A stretch of 64,000 nt of DNA, from positions 1-64,000 of the forward strand of contig NZ_BAGF01000084.1 of assembly GCF_000308755.1 (NCBI RefSeq). The letters are read 5' to 3'. Source of the DNA: Nocardia pneumoniae NBRC 100136 (GTDB lineage: Bacteria; Actinomycetota; Actinomycetes; Mycobacteriales; Mycobacteriaceae). Positions 9,139 to 17,371 of this stretch are shown here, piece by piece. A program made the position numbers and the translations under genes. The notes under the pieces were generated by a model. It saw nothing but the letters and a program-made list of their open reading frames with translations, searched no databases and had not been told where the DNA came from. Position 1 is the first letter of the stretch, and each line of letters starts with the position of its first letter.

Positions 9139-10497
9139 ATGCGCAAGTTGGTGGCGCGTCGCGCCGCGGTCAAAGCTGTCGCCATCGCCTCGACCGTTCT
9201 CCTGGCTCCCTTGTTCGGCACGACGGCGGCCTCGGCGGCACCCGAGGCCCCGGCACAGCTCGCCGCGGACACTCTGCCGCCGGAACTTGTGCAGGCCATC
9301 GCACGCGACCTGCATATGACCCCCACGGAGTACCTGGACCGCGCCGCGCGTGCCCAGCAGCTGCGTGACTACGCGCGCGACTTCCGTTCGGAGCGACCGG
9401 ATTCCTACGCGGGCGCCTGGATCGGCGCCGACGGTAAGCCCGTCGTCGCCGTCACCTCGCTGGACGCCGCCAAGATCGCCGCGGCCGACGGCTATCAGAC
9501 CAGACTGGCTCCGGTCTCGGCGGACAGCCTGGAGACCTCGCTGGTGCAGCTCAACCAGTGGATCACCGGTTTGCCGCGGGAGATTTCGCAGGCGATCAAC
9601 TCGGTGGCGATCGACTTCCTGAACAGCCAGCTGGTGCTCAGCGTCGCCAACACCCCCGCGGGCCACCTGCTCAATCTGCCGACCCTGCTGGCGAACATCA
9701 AGGTCATCCTGTCGCCGAACGGCGGGGGGCCGGTCGAGCGCAGGCCGATGGGTGGCGACACCTACATCAGCGCTCCCGGTTCGCTGCGCGACGCGTCGTT
9801 GCAGGCGGTCGATGTCTGCTCGTTCGGGTTCAACAGCGTCGACGCGGCGGGCAACGCGCTGAACATCAGTGCCGGCCATTGCGATCCGAACCTGGGCAAA
9901 GGCAACCAGGAGGCAGGCGTCTACTACCCCAACGTGCGCGACATCCCGGCCAGCCCCGAACTGGGCACCTTCGTGCGCGCTTCACTCGGTGGCCCGACCG
10001 CGCTGGACTATTCGGTGATCAAGTTGAACGAGCGCGCGGTGCGGGCGGGCATGGATCAGCCCTCGGTGCGCGGCGCCAACGGCACCACGCTGTGGATCAC
10101 GGGCACCGCCGACCCGATCACCGGGGCACCGGTATGCAAGTCGGGCCAGTCGTCCACGTTCACCTGCGGCTTCGTCGTGGCCGACCGGGTGGAGACCCAG
10201 CTCTACACCGCGGAGGGCGAGAGCAAGACCGTGCGCGGGTTCGCCAGTTCGGCGTGCACGCTCGGCGGTGACAGCGGCGGTGCGATCGTGTCCGGCACGC
10301 TGGCGCTCGGCATCACCAGCGGTTCCAACGCCGCGGACGCGCCGAATTGCAACGAGGCCAACATCGGCTTGGCGCAGTACGGCGGCACCGCCTCGCTGGG
10401 CATCCCGATCCGGGCGATCCTGGCCGATATCGACGCCTCCTCCGGCGGCGGAATCGGCAGCGGCATCGCGGTGCGCACCCGGCCGAACGCGGGCTGA
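9139..10497 (+). CDS. Secreted S1 family serine protease (alpha-lytic type)
   Basis: A 452-residue exported chymotrypsin-fold protease. A signal peptide with cleavage near AASA is followed by an N-terminal propeptide of about 160 residues (EYLDRAARAQQL resembles the alpha-lytic/streptogrisin pro-region). The catalytic triad is visible: His247 in SAGHC, Asp290 in LDYSVI and Ser379 in GGDSGGA. Cys pairs flank His247 and Ser379, as usual in the family. RBS GAAGGGA precedes ATG 9139. A paralogue lies 112 nt downstream. Substrate unknown; no autotransporter or sorting signal is seen. Confidence 0.9.
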   Translation: MRKLVARRAAVKAVAIASTVLLAPLFGTTAASAAPEAPAQLAADTLPPELVQAIARDLHMTPTEYLDRAARAQQLRDYARDFRSERPDSYAGAWIGADGKPVVAVTSLDAAKIAAADGYQTRLAPVSADSLETSLVQLNQWITGLPREISQAINSVAIDFLNSQLVLSVANTPAGHLLNLPTLLANIKVILSPNGGGPVERRPMGGDTYISAPGSLRDASLQAVDVCSFGFNSVDAAGNALNISAGHCDPNLGKGNQEAGVYYPNVRDIPASPELGTFVRASLGGPTALDYSVIKLNERAVRAGMDQPSVRGANGTTLWITGTADPITGAPVCKSGQSSTFTCGFVVADRVETQLYTAEGESKTVRGFASSACTLGGDSGGAIVSGTLALGITSGSNAADAPNCNEANIGLAQYGGTASLGIPIRAILADIDASSGGGIGSGIAVRTRPNAG

Positions 10498-10609
10498 TTT
10501 CACCCTCCGCGCATGTGGCGACGAACATATCGGCGGTCGGCGGGCTATCGGGGGAACCAAGAACACAAGATGAGTAGGCATACCGGGCAGAACCCCATAT
10601 AGTCTGCTC

Positions 10610-11935
10610 ATGCTCCTGCCACGTATAGGTCCTCCCCGATCAGCTGCGCGACAGACCGGAATCCGAAAAACAGTGATCGCCGCCTCGGCGGCGATCCTGC
10701 TGTTCGGCCCCACGGCGGCAGTAGCGACGGCTCAACCCGATCAGGCGCCCGGCCTGCCCGCCGAACTGGTGGCCGCGGTGGTCCGCGATCTGAAGATCTC
10801 GCCCGACGAGTATCTGCACCGCGCGGAAGTCGCGCAGCAGGTGGCCGCGTTCGCTACCACCGCCCAGCGGCAGTACCCGTCGGTGTTCGCCGGCTCCTGG
10901 CTCGACGAGGCCGGCAAGGCGGTCGTGGCCCTGGCTCAGGGCCCCGGCGCCGACGAGGCCAAGAAGGCGGCGGAATCGGCCGGATTCGAGGTGCGCAACG
11001 TAGCCAAGAGCGAGGCGGCGCTGCGCGGCGAGAAGAGCGCGTTCGAGCGCTGGCTGGAGGGCCAGCCGGAGGCGGTGCGGTCTCTGGTGCGCGGCGCGGT
11101 GGTCGACACCGTGAACAACAGCATCGCGGTGCGCGTCGACCAGGCGGGCCTGCCGATGCCGAACTTCATCGATCCGGCGCGCGTCATCGTGATGGCGCCG
11201 CCGATAGCCGGCGAACAGGCCACCATGCAGGCCGGTGAGATCGCCGGAGAGGCGCGCGGTCCGCTCGCGGGCGGCGACGGCTTCGCCTCGATCGCCGGCC
11301 GCAGCTCGCTGCGCTGCTCGCTCGGCTTCAACGGCACCGACCGCAACGGCAACACGGTGAATATCACCGCGGGCCACTGCAATCCGGACATCGGGTCGGC
11401 CGGCACCGGCAACGCCGCTGGCGTCTACGAGCTGAACGGCGACCGCGCCGGCGCCCAGCTGGGCGTGTTCCAGAAGTCGGTGCTCGGCGAGCAGGACTAC
11501 TCGATCGTGCGGATCAACGACCAGGCGAAGGACCGCTTCGCCAACAACGGCGTCCGGGCTCCCGGCGCGGCGCCGATCCCGATCGAGGGCGTGGCCACCC
11601 CGGTCGTCGGCGCTCCGGTGTGCAAGTCCGGTGCGCGCACCGGCTTCAGCTGCGGCGTGGTCAACGCCGTCGACCAGACCGTGCAGGTCGGCGAACGGGA
11701 GCTCACCCAGAGCTTCTCGGCCAACATCTGCGCGCTGCCCGGCGACAGCGGCGGCCCGATCGTGACCGGCAGGCTGGCGCTGGGCATCTCCAGCGCGTCG
11801 TCGGTGGCGGACTACCCGATCTGCGAGATCCCGAACATCATCGGGGCGCTGACCGGCAACGTGCCGCAGTTGTTCGCGCAGCCGGTGCACGTCGTGCTCT
11901 CGGACAACCCTGGGCTCCGCGTGCGCACCAACTGA
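10610..11935 (+). CDS. Second secreted S1 family serine protease, tandem paralogue
   Basis: A 441-residue paralogue of the preceding protease with the same plan: signal peptide (hydrophobic AASAAILLFGPTAAVATA), propeptide with DEYLHRAEVAQQV, and triad His256 (TAGHC), Asp296 (QDYSIV) and Ser380 (GDSGGP). The two probably arose by tandem duplication. The start codon is uncertain because no strong ribosome site precedes ATG 10610; a GTG near 10672 would still leave a signal peptide. A strong hairpin follows the stop. Confidence 0.88.
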   Translation: MLLPRIGPPRSAARQTGIRKTVIAASAAILLFGPTAAVATAQPDQAPGLPAELVAAVVRDLKISPDEYLHRAEVAQQVAAFATTAQRQYPSVFAGSWLDEAGKAVVALAQGPGADEAKKAAESAGFEVRNVAKSEAALRGEKSAFERWLEGQPEAVRSLVRGAVVDTVNNSIAVRVDQAGLPMPNFIDPARVIVMAPPIAGEQATMQAGEIAGEARGPLAGGDGFASIAGRSSLRCSLGFNGTDRNGNTVNITAGHCNPDIGSAGTGNAAGVYELNGDRAGAQLGVFQKSVLGEQDYSIVRINDQAKDRFANNGVRAPGAAPIPIEGVATPVVGAPVCKSGARTGFSCGVVNAVDQTVQVGERELTQSFSANICALPGDSGGPIVTGRLALGISSASSVADYPICEIPNIIGALTGNVPQLFAQPVHVVLSDNPGLRVRTN

Positions 11936-11944
11936 CAGCAGGAC

Positions 11945-11984
11945 GCGAAAAGGCCGGCAGCCCTTGGGCTGTCGGCCTTTTCGC
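11945..11984 (+). terminator. Intrinsic terminator after the tandem proteases
   Basis: A 19-bp stem (11945-11963 with 11966-11984, one G-U pair) has A/T-rich outer pairs ending in CCTTTTCGC. It directly follows the second protease stop. Confidence 0.8.
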
Positions 11985-12073
11985 CGTCTTCGGTCCTTTC
12001 CGCTGCCCTTACGCGGCCTCCGGTGGTGGAAACGCCGCGTGGTGTGCCGTGCCGGTCGGGCATGCTGGACTGC

Positions 12074-12961
12074 ATGTGTTTGGTGTTGATCGGCTGGCGC
12101 GCCCACCCGGAATACCGGTTGATCGTCGCCGCCAACCGGGATGAGTTCTACACCCGGCCGACCGAGTCCATGCGCCGGTGGCCGGAAGTGCCCGGCCTGA
12201 TCGCCGGGCGCGACACCGGAGCCGTCGGCCGGGCCGAAGGCGAACCTCCCGGCACCTGGCTCGGCCTCACGGCACAGCCGCAGGGCAACAATCGCTTCGC
12301 GGCGGTCACGAATGTGCGCAATCCCAACGACCAGCGCTCCGACGCCCGTTCCCGTGGGGCGTTGCTGATGGACTTCCTGCGCGGCGCCTCCGACCGCCAC
12401 CCGGCGGGCGAATTTCCCGGCCCGGAAAAGTACCTGCTCGATGTCGCGGCGGCGCCCGACGACTACAACGGCTACAACCTGGTGGTCTCCGACCTGCGGA
12501 CGCTGTGGTGGCATTCCAACCGCAGCGCCGCGGAGCCGAGGGAGCTGGCTCCGGGCTTCCACGGCCTCTCCAACGGCACGTTCGTCACTTCCGCGGAGAC
12601 GACCGAGCCGAACGCAGATCTTGCTGCTCCACAACCCATCTGGCCTAAAGTGCGGGCCGGTATGACCGAGCTGCGGGAGGTCGTTCGATGCGATCCCGGC
12701 GCGGTGGACCGCTACTTCGATGTGCTCGCCGATCGCGCCGAGGCGCCGGATGAGGCGTTACCGCATACCGGAGTTCCGTACGAGATGGAACGGGCGCTCT
12801 CGGCCCGATTCATCGCGCACAGCGTGCACGGCACCAGGGCGAGCACGGTGCTGCTGGTGCGCGAGGACGGCACGTTCGAGATGGTCGAGCGCTCGTTCGG
12901 CATACTCGGGCGGGATCTGGGCGAGGTCGTCGTGCGGGGGATGCTCGATCTGACCTGCTGA
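12074..12961 (+). CDS. NRDE family protein (TANGO2-like)
   Basis: A 295-residue NRDE-domain protein (Ser/Thr-rich T10/TANGO2 family). It starts MCLVLIGWRAHPEYRLIVAA followed at once by the diagnostic NRDEFY motif. I chose ATG 12074 because family members begin Met-Cys, the Cys being a possible N-terminal nucleophile; an in-frame ATG at 12062 would add four residues. Further family signatures are the TWLGL and NNRFAAVTNVRNP segments. Bacterial function is not established; the fold is Ntn-hydrolase-like. It stands alone between two terminators. Confidence 0.88.
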   Translation: MCLVLIGWRAHPEYRLIVAANRDEFYTRPTESMRRWPEVPGLIAGRDTGAVGRAEGEPPGTWLGLTAQPQGNNRFAAVTNVRNPNDQRSDARSRGALLMDFLRGASDRHPAGEFPGPEKYLLDVAAAPDDYNGYNLVVSDLRTLWWHSNRSAAEPRELAPGFHGLSNGTFVTSAETTEPNADLAAPQPIWPKVRAGMTELREVVRCDPGAVDRYFDVLADRAEAPDEALPHTGVPYEMERALSARFIAHSVHGTRASTVLLVREDGTFEMVERSFGILGRDLGEVVVRGMLDLTC

Positions 12962-12981
12962 CGACGGCGGCCTCGCCGGAA

Positions 12982-13025
12982 ACGACGAGTGGCCCGCTCT
13001 CCGGGGAGAGCGGGCCACTCGTCGT
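12982..13025. terminator. Bidirectional terminator between convergent genes
   Basis: A perfect 21-bp stem (12982-13002 with 13005-13025) lies between the NRDE gene (plus) and the secreted protein gene (minus), so it can serve both. Confidence 0.8.
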
Positions 13026-13038
13026 GTCGATCGAAAGA

Positions 13039-13770
13039 TCAGTTGGGCTGCTGAGCCGCGACCGGCTTCTCGGCCCACTTGGTGGTGCCGTCCGGCGCCT
13101 GCAACGTGTTCAGCAGTTCGACGCCCGCGGCGACCAGCGTCGGCCCACCGACCGCGATGGTGCCGAGGATGCCGCCGATGCCCGCACCGATCGGCAGACC
13201 GGCGAGGCAGCCGACGCCGAACAGCGGAAGACCGAAGATGCAGCCGACAACGGCGCCGATCGCGGTGCCGATGAATCCACCGACGGCCGTGGCGATGCCG
13301 AAGTTGCTCGCGAACTCGTTCTGCGCGCGCTGGTTCTCGATCGGCGAGGCGATGTCCTTGGCCACCACCGGCTTCGCGACGACCGGCTTGTCGGAGACGA
13401 CCAGGTCGGCCGGGCGCTCGGGGGTGACTTCGAGGACGGTGCCGTCCTTCTTGACGTCGGCCTTGACCGGCACCAGTTTGCCGTCGACATCGACGTTCAA
13501 CGGGAACGAGACCAGGGTGTTGCCCTTGTCGTCGCGCACGTTGGCGACCGTGGTCTTCGGCTCGTCAGCGGTAGCGCCCTCCTTCTCGGTCACCGAGAAG
13601 GTTCCTCCCTTGAGCGCTGCCACGACGGTCTTATCGACCAGCTTGACCGAGTACAGCACACCGGAATCGGTCTGCGTAGGAGCCGGCTCGTCGGCGTGAG
13701 CCGTCCCCAGACCGATGGTCATCGCACCGATGACCAACGCGGCCGCCGCGGTGGTTCTGCGGAGTTTCAT
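13039..13770 (-). CDS. Secreted protein of unknown function with glycine-zipper segment
   Basis: A 243-residue protein with a clear signal peptide (MKLRRTTAAAALVIGAMTIG, cleavage near AHA-DE). The mature part has a beta-rich region (about 35-125: SVKLVDKTVVAALKGGTFSV, then PLNVDVDGKLVPVKADV and VLEVTP), a linker, and a hydrophobic Gly-rich region (about 155-225, GGFIGTAIGAVVGCIFG) resembling glycine-zipper membrane segments. It looks like a family of secreted Nocardia/Rhodococcus proteins I remember only as a DUF; no function is assigned. It is divergent from the etfD-like gene across a 458-bp regulatory region. Confidence 0.75.
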   Translation of the reverse strand: MKLRRTTAAAALVIGAMTIGLGTAHADEPAPTQTDSGVLYSVKLVDKTVVAALKGGTFSVTEKEGATADEPKTTVANVRDDKGNTLVSFPLNVDVDGKLVPVKADVKKDGTVLEVTPERPADLVVSDKPVVAKPVVAKDIASPIENQRAQNEFASNFGIATAVGGFIGTAIGAVVGCIFGLPLFGVGCLAGLPIGAGIGGILGTIAVGGPTLVAAGVELLNTLQAPDGTTKWAEKPVAAQQPN

Positions 13771-14045
13771 TCAGTTTCCAATCCATCATCAGGTCGTCAT
13801 TACCGGCTGGTCATCAGCACGCGAGAGCTCTTTCCACAAATCCGGGTGGTCGGCTCCGGATCCTCCCCGAGCGGTGTGAAGACGGGCACGGCTATCAGAA
13901 CGTCGTGAGCCTAATGGAATAGCGCGTTTTAAGCGAGATGCCTTATCAGGCATGGGGACTAAGCCGATCCTTACCAGACCGGGCGGAATGCTTCGCCGTT
14001 ACGGTGGTGGTCACCGGACCAGCGGTAATGATAGACGGAACACAA

Positions 14046-14061
14046 TGTGACATTGATCACA
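14046..14061. promoter_or_regulatory. CRP-type site TGTGA-N6-TCACA
   Basis: TGTGACATTGATCACA matches the CRP/FNR-family consensus TGTGA-N6-TCACA exactly. It lies 168 nt upstream of the etfD-like ATG and 276 nt upstream of the divergent gene's start. Confidence 0.55.
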
Positions 14062-14132
14062 GGTAAATAATGGGTCAAGCCCCAGCATGCGGGGCTATCG
14101 CCCAAAAGTCGATCGTACGATGGACGGGGTTG

Positions 14133-14160
14133 TTACTGGCGGGTAACTTACCGCCAGTTA
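14133..14160. promoter_or_regulatory. TTAC-N6-GTAA palindromes upstream of etfD
   Basis: TTACTGGCGGGTAA (14133-14146) is followed one base later by TTACCGCCAGTTA (14148-14160), which resembles the first site inverted. The element lies 69-96 nt upstream of the start. A close match (TTACCGGCCGGTAA) precedes fadE5 at 61089, suggesting a shared TetR-type regulator of fatty-acid oxidation. Confidence 0.5.
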
Positions 14161-14228
14161 GGATACGAGCCAACCGAGGCGGTAGCAGACCGGCCGCTCT
14201 CGTGGTGCCTCTAAAGAAAGGTCGCGAC

Positions 14229-16820
14229 ATGAATGCCCTGACAGTGACGCTGGGCACGATTGGGGCGGCGCTCAGCCTCCTGTGTTGGGCGTCGTTCATC
14301 GGCGGCGTCCGCAATATCGCGCGCGCCATCATGATCGGACAGCCCGCGCCGGATCGTTGGCGGCCCTTCTTCCCGCGGTTCAAGCAGATGCTGGTGGAGT
14401 TCATCGCGCACACGCGGATGAACAAATTCCGCACCGTCGGCTGGGCGCACTGGCTGGTGATGATCGGCTTCCTCGGCGGCGCCATGCTGTGGTTCGAGGC
14501 GTACGGGCAGACATTCGACCCGGCGTTCCACTGGCCGATCATCGGCAACCTGGCGATCTACCACCTGTGGGACGAGATCCTCGGCATCGGCACCGTCGTC
14601 GGTATCACCACGCTGATCATCCTGCGTCAGCTCAACCATCCTCGGCTTCCCGAGCGCCTGTCCCGGTTCAGCGGTTCCAAGTTCGGTCCGGCCTATGTCA
14701 TCGAGGCCATCGTGCTGCTCGAGGGCCTCGGCATGATCTTCGTCAAGGCCGGGAAGATCGCGACCTATCACCACTCCGACGCCGCGACCGACTTCTTCAC
14801 CATGCAGGTGGCGAAGCTGCTGCCCGCCAGCCCGGTGATGGTGTCGATCTTCGCCTTCATCAAGCTGATGTCGGGTATGGCGTTCCTCTACTACGTCGGC
14901 CGCAACGTCACCTGGGGCGTGGCCTGGCACCGGTTCTCGGCGTTCCCGAACATCTACTTCAAGCGCGAGGACGACGGCGGCGTCGCGCTGGGCGCGGCCA
15001 AGCCGATGATGTCGAAGGGCAAGCCGGTCGACATGGAGACCGCCGACCCGGACACCGACACCTTCGGCGCCGGCCGGATCGAGGACTTCTCCTGGAAGGG
15101 CTGGCTCGACTTCACCACCTGCACCGAGTGCGGCCGCTGCCAGTCGCAGTGCCCCGCCTGGAACACCGGCAAGCCGCTGTCGCCGAAGCTGCTGATCATG
15201 TCGCTGCGCGACCACGGCTACGCCAAGGCCCCCTACCTGCTGGCCGGCGGCCGCAAGGACATGGGCGGCGACGAGGTCGGCCTGGTCGACGCCGAGGGCA
15301 ACCCGAACGAAGCGAAGCTGGCCAAGATCTCCGAGGCGGCCAAGGCCGAGGCGGAGCGTCCGCTGGTGGGCGGCGCGGAGGTCAACGGCATCATCGACCC
15401 CGAAGTGCTGTGGAGCTGCACCACCTGCGGCGCGTGCGTCGAGCAGTGCCCGGTGGACATCGAGCACGTCGACCACATCATCGACATGCGCCGCTACCAG
15501 GTGCTGATCGAATCGGAGTTCCCGTCCGAGCTCGCCGGTCTGTTCAAGAACCTGGAGAACAAGGGCAACCCCTGGGGTCAGAACGCCAAGGACCGGCTGA
15601 ACTGGATCAACGAGCTCGACTTCCAGATCCCGGTCTTCGGCCAGGACGCCGACAGCTTCGACGGCTACGAGTACCTTTTCTGGGTCGGCTGCGCCGGCGC
15701 CTACGAGGACCGCGCCAAGAAGACCACCAAGGCGGTCGCCGAGTTGCTCGCCACCGCGGGCGTGAAGTTCATGGTGCTCGGCGCCGAGGAGACCTGCACC
15801 GGCGACTCGGCGCGCCGCGCGGGCAACGAGTTCCTGTTCCAGCAGCTGGCGCAGCAGAACATCGAGCTGCTGAACTCGGTGTTCGAGGGCGTCGAGGAGC
15901 GCAAGAAGAAGATCGTCGTCACCTGCGCGCACTGCTTCAACGCGCTGAACAACGAGTACCCGCAGGTCGGCGGCAGCTACGAGGTCGTGCACCACACCCA
16001 GCTGCTCAACCGCCTTGTGCGCCAGAAGCAGCTCATTCCGGTGGCGCCGGTGTCGCAGAACGTCACCTACCACGACCCCTGCTACCTGGGCCGCCACAAC
16101 AAGGTCTACAACGCGCCGCGTGAGCTGATGGCGGCCTCCGGCTCGAACCTGGTCGAGATGCCGCGGCACGGCGAGCGGTCCATGTGCTGTGGCGCCGGTG
16201 GCGCGCGGATGTGGATGGAAGAGCAGCTCGGCAAGCGCATCAACATCGACCGGGTGGACGAGGCGCTGACCACGTCACCGGCGAAGATCGCCACCGGCTG
16301 CCCGTTCTGCCGCGTGATGCTCACCGACGGCGTCACCGCCCGTCAGGAGAAGGGCGAGGGCGAAGGCGTCGAGGTGGTGGACGTCGCCCAGCTGATGCTG
16401 GACGCCATCGAGCGCGTCGAGCCGTCGGTGCTGACCGAGAACCTCACCGTCATCCAGGAGCCGAAGGCGCCCGCGGCGGAGCCGGAGCCGGAGCCCGAAC
16501 CCGTCCCCGTGGCCGAAGCGCCTGCGCCCGCCAAGGCGGCGCCGACCGGCGGCGGTCTGGCGATGAAGGGCCCGGCCAAGGCACCCGGCGGTCTCGGGAT
16601 GAAGGGCGCTGCCAAGGCGCCCGGCGCCAAGAGCGCCGCGGCTCCCGCCGAGTCCGCGGCCGAGGCGACCGAGGCTCCTGCCAAGCCGGTCAAGGGCCTC
16701 GCCATGAAGGGCCCCGCCAAGGCACCTGGCGGTCTGGGGATGAAGGGCGGCGCGAAGGCACCCGGTGCGAAGGCTGCCGCGGCTCCGGCCACGGAATCCG
16801 CGCCTGCCGAGGCTCCATGA
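14229..16820 (+). CDS. etfD: EtfD-like membrane Fe-S oxidoreductase, tail frameshifted
   Basis: Homologue of M. tuberculosis Rv0338c/EtfD, which accepts electrons from ETF during acyl-CoA oxidation. The first 250 residues form a NarI-like membrane domain. Two 4Fe-4S motifs follow (CTECGRCQSQC from Cys298 and CTTCGACVEQC from Cys397), then two CCG-type cysteine domains (DPCYLGRHN, MCCGAGGARMW, TGCPFC). The frame ends at TGA 16818-16820 inside a C-terminal Lys/Gly/Ala/Pro repeat (units like KGLGMKGAAKAPGAK). Compared with the next repeat copy, 28 nt are missing before 16817. Restoring them would give one 1030-residue protein ending at 17293. All catalytic domains lie upstream, so the 863-residue product may work. 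ATG 14229 has AAAGG eight bases upstream. Confidence 0.88.
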   Translation: MNALTVTLGTIGAALSLLCWASFIGGVRNIARAIMIGQPAPDRWRPFFPRFKQMLVEFIAHTRMNKFRTVGWAHWLVMIGFLGGAMLWFEAYGQTFDPAFHWPIIGNLAIYHLWDEILGIGTVVGITTLIILRQLNHPRLPERLSRFSGSKFGPAYVIEAIVLLEGLGMIFVKAGKIATYHHSDAATDFFTMQVAKLLPASPVMVSIFAFIKLMSGMAFLYYVGRNVTWGVAWHRFSAFPNIYFKREDDGGVALGAAKPMMSKGKPVDMETADPDTDTFGAGRIEDFSWKGWLDFTTCTECGRCQSQCPAWNTGKPLSPKLLIMSLRDHGYAKAPYLLAGGRKDMGGDEVGLVDAEGNPNEAKLAKISEAAKAEAERPLVGGAEVNGIIDPEVLWSCTTCGACVEQCPVDIEHVDHIIDMRRYQVLIESEFPSELAGLFKNLENKGNPWGQNAKDRLNWINELDFQIPVFGQDADSFDGYEYLFWVGCAGAYEDRAKKTTKAVAELLATAGVKFMVLGAEETCTGDSARRAGNEFLFQQLAQQNIELLNSVFEGVEERKKKIVVTCAHCFNALNNEYPQVGGSYEVVHHTQLLNRLVRQKQLIPVAPVSQNVTYHDPCYLGRHNKVYNAPRELMAASGSNLVEMPRHGERSMCCGAGGARMWMEEQLGKRINIDRVDEALTTSPAKIATGCPFCRVMLTDGVTARQEKGEGEGVEVVDVAQLMLDAIERVEPSVLTENLTVIQEPKAPAAEPEPEPEPVPVAEAPAPAKAAPTGGGLAMKGPAKAPGGLGMKGAAKAPGAKSAAAPAESAAEATEAPAKPVKGLAMKGPAKAPGGLGMKGGAKAPGAKAAAAPATESAPAEAP

Positions 16821-17293
16821 AGGGCGCCGTCAAGGCACCCGGCGCGAAGGCTGCCGCGGCTCCGGCCACGGAATCCGCGCCTGCCGAGGCTCCGGCACCC
16901 AAGCCGGTCAAGGGACTCGGCATGAAGGGCGCCGTCAAGGCACCCGGCGCGAAGAAGGCGACCACCGCGGCCCCGTCGGCCGAAGAGGCGCCCGCCGAGA
17001 CGGCAGCGACCGACGCCGAGCCGATCGAGACGAAGCCGACGGTGCCCGCCAAGGGTCTGGCCATGAAGTCCGGCTTCAAGCGGCCCGGCCCGAAGGCACC
17101 CGGTGCCGCGGCTCCCGCTGCGCCGGACAACGCGCCCGCGGCGGAAGCTTCCGCGGCACCGGCCGAATCCGCCGCCGAGCCGGAGCCGACCAGCAACGGC
17201 AGCAACGGCGCGCCCGAGGTCGCTCCCCCCGCTGCCAAGCCAGGCGGTCTCGGCTTCAAAGCGGGCGCCAAGGCGCCCGGCCGGAAGAACTGA
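16817..17293 (+). CDS. Detached C-terminal repeat tail of the EtfD-like protein
   Basis: An open frame of 158 codons encoding Lys-Gly-Ala-Pro repeats (MKGAVKAPGAKAAAAPATES, later VKGLGMKGAVKAPG and GLAMKSGFKRPG) ending GAKAPGRKN. It is clearly the rest of the upstream protein, separated by loss of 28 nt. The deletion created an ATGA stop-start overlap at 16817-16820, so separate coupled translation is possible. A sequencing or assembly error in the repeats is equally possible. The segment is low-complexity and probably disordered. Confidence 0.6.
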   Translation: MKGAVKAPGAKAAAAPATESAPAEAPAPKPVKGLGMKGAVKAPGAKKATTAAPSAEEAPAETAATDAEPIETKPTVPAKGLAMKSGFKRPGPKAPGAAAPAAPDNAPAAEASAAPAESAAEPEPTSNGSNGAPEVAPPAAKPGGLGFKAGAKAPGRKN

Positions 17294-17305
17294 GCACGGC
17301 GTCCG

Positions 17306-17355
17306 GCAAACGAATCAGTGCCCGGGTCCCTTGGGACCCGGGCACTGTCGTTTGC
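17306..17355. terminator. Bidirectional terminator between etfD and the fadE pair
   Basis: A 15-bp perfect stem (17316-17330 with 17333-17347) is extended by GCAAACGA/TCGTTTGC outer arms (17306-17313 with 17348-17355). It lies between convergent genes and has A/T pairs on both sides. Confidence 0.8.
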
Positions 17356-17371
17356 TTGGTATGCCGCGAAA

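Larger units (their letters stand above)
13771..14228. other. 458-bp divergent regulatory region (secreted protein / etfD)
   Basis: No gene is seen. The region holds a small hairpin (ATGCC 13938-13942 with GGCAT 13949-13953), a perfect CRP-type site (14046-14061) and TTAC-type palindromes (14133-14160) close to the etfD-like start. Confidence 0.6.

Noticed and set aside
10640..12634. 660-codon minus-strand open frame
   Set aside because: Antisense to the second protease and the NRDE gene, both of which have clear motifs.
14211..16169. Long open frames on the minus strand and in another plus frame across etfD
   Set aside because: The etfD frame contains two 4Fe-4S motifs and CCG domains; the others are Arg/His/Leu-rich artefacts of high GC.
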